Assembly (NCBI RefSeq): GCF_004851605.1
Contig: NZ_CP031094.1
Location: 1 to 64,000, forward strand
Length of the DNA stretch: 64,000 bases
Source: Hydrocarboniclastica marina
GTDB lineage: Bacteria; Pseudomonadota; Gammaproteobacteria; Pseudomonadales; Oleiphilaceae
Direction: 5' to 3'
A program made the translations under genes and the position numbers. The notes under the pieces were generated by a model that had not been told where the DNA came from, searched no databases, and saw only the letters and a program-made list of their open reading frames with translations. Shown one piece after another: positions 59,586 through 64,000 of this stretch. Position 1 is the first letter of the stretch. The number at the start of each line of letters is the position of its first letter.

Positions 59586-60975
59586 TCAAGATGATCCATT
59601 GCAGTTGTGGATGTGCGGTACAGGAATGATTGAGGCAAACCTTGGAAAAGTGTTGCGCTGGGTGCTGACGCTACAGACCGGGCCAGAATTCAATATGGCT
59701 TTGTGCGACATCGTCTACCCGTCTCTCTCCTCCCTCTGCGAAGTGGAAGAATTCGAGAGCCCCGACGATAAACGGAACCAATTGCTCTTGTGGATCGCGC
59801 AGAGCCCCTTGCTGGATCCCGCCAATCCCCAGACAAAGCGTCTGATTCAAGCGTTGCGCGATATCGAACAGCCTTCCCATGCAGTGCAACTTGCCTATAA
59901 GTGTATTGATGCTTTGCCCGACAAAGATGAGGCCATCTTGGATCTCGTTCTAACCGCGGTGGACATGTTCCCCCCGAGACAAGCGCTGGAGATCATTGAG
60001 CCGTATGAGACGCTCCTGCAGTCCGATCGTGCGAAAAAGGTATTCGCAGAACAGAAAGCATACGTGGAAGGTGAGCTCCGTGATGCCGGCAGAACTGTCC
60101 CGGGCCATTGGGCTATGTTTGATCCAGCTGAGCCGACTCAAGGCAGGCCTGATCTCTACGACCAGGACGCACAGCTCGTTGTCGAGCTAGGCGCCGCTGT
60201 ATCGTTCCTCGCTTCCCCTACGGGACAGAGCCTTTTACCCTTCAGCCAGACGAAAACCTTGTTCGGCCCGCGGGAAAACGAATGGCCACTTACGCTGAAG
60301 CGCCTGATTCAGAGCCGGCTGCTCCAGGTCCGCCGGGAGAGCGCCGAAGGCAGTTTTGAAATGCACGAAGACCAGAGGTTCAGCTGGGTACCGGCCCATG
60401 TGGAATTGGCAGTCAATCTGGACAGTGACGACAGCCAAAGCGGAATAATACTGGGACTACAAAACGAAATTCAGGAATATGTATTGCACTCCACGCCGGT
60501 CGCCCTTCTACCGGTCTGGCAACACCTGGTGAGTATCGAGGCTCACGATTACTGGATCAGCTGCATGGAATACTTCCGTCTCCCAACCCATACCCTTGAG
60601 GATGACGAGGCCCATTTTCAAAGCGCCGCGGCTCTGTTCTCTCTCTCCGAACTGATGAACCTGATCTACAACGTCTGCCAGTCAGCCGCCGGGGAGCAAA
60701 AAGCCCGGATGCTAACAAACACGCACGCGAGAAACCTGGCAGGGTCGATGCTTCGTAGCCGTATGGAGCGTGCGCAGGCTGAAGGGTGGACGATTAAAAG
60801 AGGATTCCGGGGCGAACTGATGCCGATGTCTCATCTCATTCAGTTCTTCTTCACTGACTTCATTCCCATTGGGCAAGAGACGTACGAATGCGTTGTGCCC
60901 AACACCGGGACGCTAGCCGATGCTCAGGAGGCAATGAATCAACCCCAGAGAGGGCCTTCCGAGCCCAGGGTGTAG
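59416..60975 (+). CDS. Unidentified 519-residue protein
   Basis: A large soluble, mostly helical protein ('RNQLLLWIAQSPLLDPANPQTKRLIQALRDIEQPSHAVQLAYKCIDALPDKDEAILDLVLTAVDMFP'), with repeat-like helical pairs in the first 200 residues. No catalytic motif or membrane segment visible. Family unknown. There is no good Shine-Dalgarno before ATG 59416; it may be the downstream part of a longer gene starting at 59208. Confidence 0.7.
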   Translation: MEPEECQSGLLKLLRSKKHWAHRGIARRILESDQDHLLPVAMKQLERGYQLCTYRRDQDDPLQLWMCGTGMIEANLGKVLRWVLTLQTGPEFNMALCDIVYPSLSSLCEVEEFESPDDKRNQLLLWIAQSPLLDPANPQTKRLIQALRDIEQPSHAVQLAYKCIDALPDKDEAILDLVLTAVDMFPPRQALEIIEPYETLLQSDRAKKVFAEQKAYVEGELRDAGRTVPGHWAMFDPAEPTQGRPDLYDQDAQLVVELGAAVSFLASPTGQSLLPFSQTKTLFGPRENEWPLTLKRLIQSRLLQVRRESAEGSFEMHEDQRFSWVPAHVELAVNLDSDDSQSGIILGLQNEIQEYVLHSTPVALLPVWQHLVSIEAHDYWISCMEYFRLPTHTLEDDEAHFQSAAALFSLSELMNLIYNVCQSAAGEQKARMLTNTHARNLAGSMLRSRMERAQAEGWTIKRGFRGELMPMSHLIQFFFTDFIPIGQETYECVVPNTGTLADAQEAMNQPQRGPSEPRV

Positions 60976-61129
60976 TGGCGCCTTAGCTTGCTGCCCCTAA
61001 CCAGCGTAGGGGTCGCGATTCCTCGGCCGGGGCCTGAGTTAATCCGGCTTTCATCAATGCATGCATTGTCCGTTGCATTTTCTGAGGGCCGACTAAACTG
61101 GTGGCATTCATTTAGTTGAGGGCCACACA

Positions 61130-62023
61130 TTGAAACTGCACCACTCCCCATCCCGCTTTGTATTGATCGCACTATTCTTCAGCGTTTTGGCGCTGTCTGG
61201 TTGTGCCTCCACGCCCAAGTCCATGGCCTATCAGATTCATGATGCGTACGGTCGTGACCGGGTCCAGGACCGCGATAGCAATGAAGAGCACCGCAAAGAG
61301 TCCCGTGTTTACCAGAACGCCGTCATTGCGGCAGGCGCAGCCAGCGCCCCGAGCCTGGGCCTGACCGGTCTCCAGTACCAGAACCTCGCCCTTTCTCTGG
61401 TGACGATTGCGATCGATATGAGTATTGATCGCTCCTATGACAATACCTGGGCCACAGGCTTGATGGTCAAGCAGAGCGGCGAGAGTCTGGACGAAGCCGT
61501 CGCCCGCTTGCACATGACCATGACAGAGGCGTTCGAAAAAGGAATGGACCAGCAGGGCATAGCCTATGAAGTGTTTCAGCACATGGATTTCGACGAAGAC
61601 AGCATCTACAACAGCAGAGAGCTGACCGTTTACGCGATCGACGCTCCTGAGTATGGATGCGTAATGACGGACGGGGACTCCACCTGCGCGGCGATTGTTC
61701 GTGGAGGATTTATCCGGGAGGCAAACGAAGGGCCTCTAAAGCGCGCTTCTGGCTCTGCGGAGACGTGGAAATTGCCCTTTAACGTCAACACGGGGACAAC
61801 CGTCAAATTTATCTTTGGGGACGACGTACAGTCGACGCTCCCCACAATAGACATTTATGAGTCAATTTCGAAAGCCGCTCCTGACTGGCTCTACTTCTTC
61901 ATCCCAGACAGTGCCGGCTACCCCCTGGTCGACAAAGGGGGACGTGTGAAGGGCTACCCCTACTTTCTGAACCAAGGTGAGGAGCTTCACTTCGTGACGC
62001 CGAAGAGTGAACAGTCGAGCTGA
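61130..62023 (+). CDS. Lipoprotein of unknown family
   Basis: The 297-residue product starts with TTG (GAGGG about 9 bases upstream) and has a signal peptide with lipobox 'FSVLALSGCAST' (Cys about 25). The mature protein has 'DNTWATGLMVKQSGESLDEAVARLHMTMTEAFEKGM', two Cys ('GCVMTDGDSTCA') possibly in a disulfide, and a C-terminal beta-rich domain. It ends just before the convergent RES toxin gene. Role unknown; surface exclusion is one possibility. Confidence 0.75.
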   Translation: MKLHHSPSRFVLIALFFSVLALSGCASTPKSMAYQIHDAYGRDRVQDRDSNEEHRKESRVYQNAVIAAGAASAPSLGLTGLQYQNLALSLVTIAIDMSIDRSYDNTWATGLMVKQSGESLDEAVARLHMTMTEAFEKGMDQQGIAYEVFQHMDFDEDSIYNSRELTVYAIDAPEYGCVMTDGDSTCAAIVRGGFIREANEGPLKRASGSAETWKLPFNVNTGTTVKFIFGDDVQSTLPTIDIYESISKAAPDWLYFFIPDSAGYPLVDKGGRVKGYPYFLNQGEELHFVTPKSEQSS

Positions 62024-62026
62024 GGA

Positions 62027-62632
62027 TCAGGTAACCGCCCAGCCGAACTGTTCTTCCAGGATGGCGAGCAGTTCGGGGTGCCTCAGGTCGTCAAAGAGCG
62101 AGGACTGTAGGCTGGCGGAGCCCTCGAAGAGGGCCAGACAAGGTTCATCGATGACGTGGCGAGACCGGTACAGGATGCCGTGGAGACCGAGTGACACGGC
62201 GTGGCTGGCCCAGGCAGGGCAGAACTTGTAGGGCGGCGACCGCGTTTGGTCGTAGTCAGAGAGGATCGTAGCGTCCAGCCGGTAGCGCCCCAGGTTGGAC
62301 ACCGTCAGATCGAGCACCTGAACCGGTTCCGTCAGGTGTATCTCATACATCCCCTTGGTAGACAGTGCGTTGAGACTGACTATCTTCTCCTCTTCCTCCA
62401 GATACGCCGAATTTCGGCATACCGACTCCGCGATAGCTCCGGTTTTTGATATCGCTAAATAACAGACCCCCGGACTACCAGCCACAGGCGTCCATCGATT
62501 CTCTGCTGATGTTGAGTAAAAAACAGGGCTGGGATAACCCGTCTCGTTAACCCGATATAGGCGCTGCCCGGAAGCGAGAGTGCTGACGGGAAGTTCTGCA
62601 AGGGTGTCGGTGCTTACTGGAAGACGCGACAT
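62027..62632 (-). CDS. RES-domain toxin (NAD+ phosphorylase type)
   Basis: The 201-residue product has the RES motifs: Arg in 'GQRLYRVNETGYPSPVFYST' (about 28), Glu in 'AIAESVCRNS' (about 68), and Ser in 'GILYRSRHVIDEPCLALFEG' (about 156). RES toxins such as MbcT degrade NAD+ and stop growth. The ATG lies 2 bases after the stop of the Xre-like antitoxin, the usual antitoxin-first order. It should stabilise the plasmid by post-segregational killing. Confidence 0.9.
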   Translation of the reverse strand: MSRLPVSTDTLAELPVSTLASGQRLYRVNETGYPSPVFYSTSAENRWTPVAGSPGVCYLAISKTGAIAESVCRNSAYLEEEEKIVSLNALSTKGMYEIHLTEPVQVLDLTVSNLGRYRLDATILSDYDQTRSPPYKFCPAWASHAVSLGLHGILYRSRHVIDEPCLALFEGSASLQSSLFDDLRHPELLAILEEQFGWAVT

Positions 62633-62634
62633 AT

Positions 62635-63321
62635 CTACGGCCGCTGTTGTAGATGAAGCTCTGCCAGCTCCACAACTTTTGCAACGTTGTCTTGCTTTAG
62701 CAGGTCCAGCGGCGTCTCCCGGGATACCGCGGGGTTATGTGGCACCAGCAAGAACTGGATCATTTCCTCAGGCGTCCCGCTCACTTCCTTCATGAACTTG
62801 CTCAGCCCTGGAACGACACCGCCAGTTCGCTCATCAAACTGGAAACGCGGGAGGCTCAAATCACCGCTAGGCAAACGCCTGGCAATCAGACCATTTCTCT
62901 GGACACGCTTCCGTACAGCCGCTTCGCTAGTTTGCAGGAAATCTGCGACCCACTTGCTACTAACGGTTCCGCCTGAGCGCTCCAGCAGCTTTTTCAGGCG
63001 CTCTGCGCCCCGAATTAGCATGCGCCCTTCCCGATCAGTCGGTCGATCGGACAATGAGGCCTGCGCCAGCTCGACAATTAACCGCGAGTCCGTGCGCGAG
63101 GAAAGAGCATCGAGCTCTGACTCGTCAAAGCGATCGATCTCCTTGAATAGAACTTCCAGGGAGCGCTTCAGCAAATTCATCCGCGCCTTCTTCTCGGTAC
63201 CCTCGAAGATGATTCGGTGTTGGCGGATGAAGGTGGTGAAGTCCTCGACAATCTCATCCTGGCGGCCGACCCGGACGACAGGTGCGCCTACATCCATATC
63301 AGGTTCGGTATGCTCAATCAT
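62635..63321 (-). CDS. Xre/MbcA-like antitoxin of RES toxin
   Basis: The 228-residue product (start 63321 with AGGGGA about 8 bases upstream) has a central HTH ('VSSKWVADFLQTSEAAVRKRVQRNGLIARRL', about 120-150) and a C-terminal toxin-binding-like domain ('MIQFLLVPHNPAVSRETPLDLLKQDNVAKVVELAELHLQQ'), in which 'TPLDLL' is typical. The N-terminal about 100 residues are an extra helical region compared with short Xre antitoxins. Probably neutralises the RES protein and represses the promoter at 63350-63378. Confidence 0.8.
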   Translation of the reverse strand: MIEHTEPDMDVGAPVVRVGRQDEIVEDFTTFIRQHRIIFEGTEKKARMNLLKRSLEVLFKEIDRFDESELDALSSRTDSRLIVELAQASLSDRPTDREGRMLIRGAERLKKLLERSGGTVSSKWVADFLQTSEAAVRKRVQRNGLIARRLPSGDLSLPRFQFDERTGGVVPGLSKFMKEVSGTPEEMIQFLLVPHNPAVSRETPLDLLKQDNVAKVVELAELHLQQRP

Positions 63322-63349
63322 AAAATGTCCCCTGTGACTCACACATGAG

Positions 63350-63378
63350 AGTATAAGACACACAAGACAAAACCACAA
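63350..63378 (-). promoter_or_regulatory. Sigma-70 promoter of toxin-antitoxin operon
   Basis: On the minus strand TTGTGG (63378-63373), 17 bases, TATACT (63355-63350), ending about 29 bases before the antitoxin ATG. The surrounding TGTGT/TTTTGT repeats may be the antitoxin operator. Confidence 0.6.
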
Positions 63379-63546
63379 AACACACCTGCAGGGAGATGAT
63401 CCGACTACGTTAAATAAGAGGCTATTGCGAAATCAGGACTTTCAAAAAGTACTAATTTGACGAGGCAGGGACTGCAGCTTAGTTTGAGTAAGTGGAATCA
63501 CCTGCAGCAAAAACTCAGCTCGTCCATTTAGATAGAGGGTAGCGAC

Positions 63547-63696
63547 ATGGCCAAAAGTGGTGGTGGAGGCGGTAAAGGGAGCTCCGGTAAAGGCGGTAAC
63601 AACTCATCTGCCGGATCTAATGGCGGCAACTGGCCGAGCACAACAGGCAACCCTTCTGGGGGTGGCAGAGGAAATGCGCCATCCAAAGGTAAATAG
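63547..63696 (+). CDS. Small Gly/Ser-rich protein
   Basis: The 49-residue product (MAKSGGGGGKG...NWPSTTGNPSGGGRGNAPSKGK) has GAGGG upstream. It is nearly all Gly, Ser, Asn and Lys, so probably disordered and basic. It precedes the window-edge gene by 23 bases. I recall similar short Gly-rich plasmid proteins of unknown role, but cannot confirm it. Confidence 0.6.
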   Translation: MAKSGGGGGKGSSGKGGNNSSAGSNGGNWPSTTGNPSGGGRGNAPSKGK

Positions 63697-63719
63697 AACG
63701 ATCGGTAAGGGACAGACCT

Positions 63720-64000
63720 ATGCCACCGCGTGGAAAATCGAAACCTTCTGTCACTACGAACGCCCCTACGCTGCATGAGCTCCAGCAAATGGGGGTTCCC
63801 CTCGATGCAGTGCTCTGCGGATTCGTCGTTCACCTGCCGGACAGCGATGAGTTCTTAGCCATGGCGAATGAGTCAGAAAGCGTCAGTGCTAAGGCCTGGG
63901 TTAAAACCCCAGAGCGTGCGTACCATTATGGCCACCCAGAGGAGGCACGAGAGGCCATCCGTGGTTACGGCAAGGCAGAAGCTGTTGTTTGCGCTGTTTT
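63720..64000 (+). CDS. Unidentified protein, 3'-incomplete at window edge
   Basis: Starts at ATG 63720 (AAGGGA about 8 bases upstream) and is open through the last base (93 complete codons). Visible: 'MPPRGKSKPSVTTNAPTLHELQQMGVPLDAVLCGFVVHLPDSDEFLAMANESESVSAKAWVKTPERAYHYGHPEEAREAIRGYGKAEAVVCAV'. Family not recognised. Probably cotranscribed with the Gly-rich gene. Confidence 0.6.
   Translation, partial: MPPRGKSKPSVTTNAPTLHELQQMGVPLDAVLCGFVVHLPDSDEFLAMANESESVSAKAWVKTPERAYHYGHPEEAREAIRGYGKAEAVVCAV

Noticed and set aside
1-64000. tRNA or rRNA genes
   Set aside because: No cloverleaf or rRNA-like segment recognised by eye; a tRNAscan/Infernal run would be needed to exclude them fully.

Overview
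The window looks like part of a conjugative plasmid, or plasmid-like element, from a marine hydrocarbon-using gammaproteobacterium. A Marinobacter or Alcanivorax type host is my inference from the AlkB-family hydroxylase, the ergothioneine pair and the CopABI-type copper genes. The backbone shows replication, partition and transfer functions: a large initiator beside two iteron families and two perfect DnaA boxes, a KfrA-like protein, a tyrosine recombinase, a ParM-like actin with a small partner gene, TraF-TraH-TraG, a MobI-like transfer protein, a lytic transglycosylase and a FlhC/FlhD-like activator pair. That combination resembles a divergent relative of the IncA/C plasmid and SXT/R391 ICE group. 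The rest of the transfer apparatus (relaxase, TraD, pilus core genes) is not in this window.

Layout. 0-2.6 kb: an unidentified gene, then a FRG-domain gene followed by a small predicted Cys-His-Asp protein, possibly a defence pair. 2.7-5.5 kb: initiator gene and origin. 5.5-10.8 kb: a three-gene membrane/lipoprotein operon with a HExxH protease-like protein, the recombinase, and KfrA behind a repeat-rich control region. 10.8-18.4 kb: a minus-strand run with a DsbA-like thiol oxidoreductase, small unknown genes, a cytosine-C5 DNA methyltransferase and a large PAPS-reductase/DndC-like PP-loop protein. 18.4-18.7 kb: four consecutive hairpins. 19.3-42.6 kb: an accessory island carrying EgtB/EgtD, a two-component system with CopI/CopA/CopB-like copper genes, an IS3-family element, two 1565-bp IS1380-family copies bracketing an alkane-oxidation cluster (TetR, two hotdog thioesterases, hydrolase, AraC, ferredoxin-reductase, AlkB-like), and a cation-efflux gene abutting a DsbA fragment. 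42.9-56.4 kb: transfer, control and partition genes with the likely oriT/centromere region. 56.7-64 kb: mostly unidentified plasmid genes, a lipoprotein, a RES-Xre toxin-antitoxin pair and a small Gly-rich gene.

How the parts may work together. FlhD- and FlhC-like proteins probably switch on transfer genes. A recurring dyad (AACCTNNAGGTT and degenerate forms) sits about 50-60 bp upstream of several starts, with a possible -10 element about 20 bp further on, and is a candidate operator. Several leaders can hide the Shine-Dalgarno sequence in a hairpin. Three of them (methyltransferase, DndC-like, and the gene ending at 12700) share a two-state design in which the anti-SD strand is also the 3' arm of an upstream hairpin. 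I regard this leader family and the candidate regulon as the most novel content. All functional statements rest on reading motifs by eye; no database search was possible.
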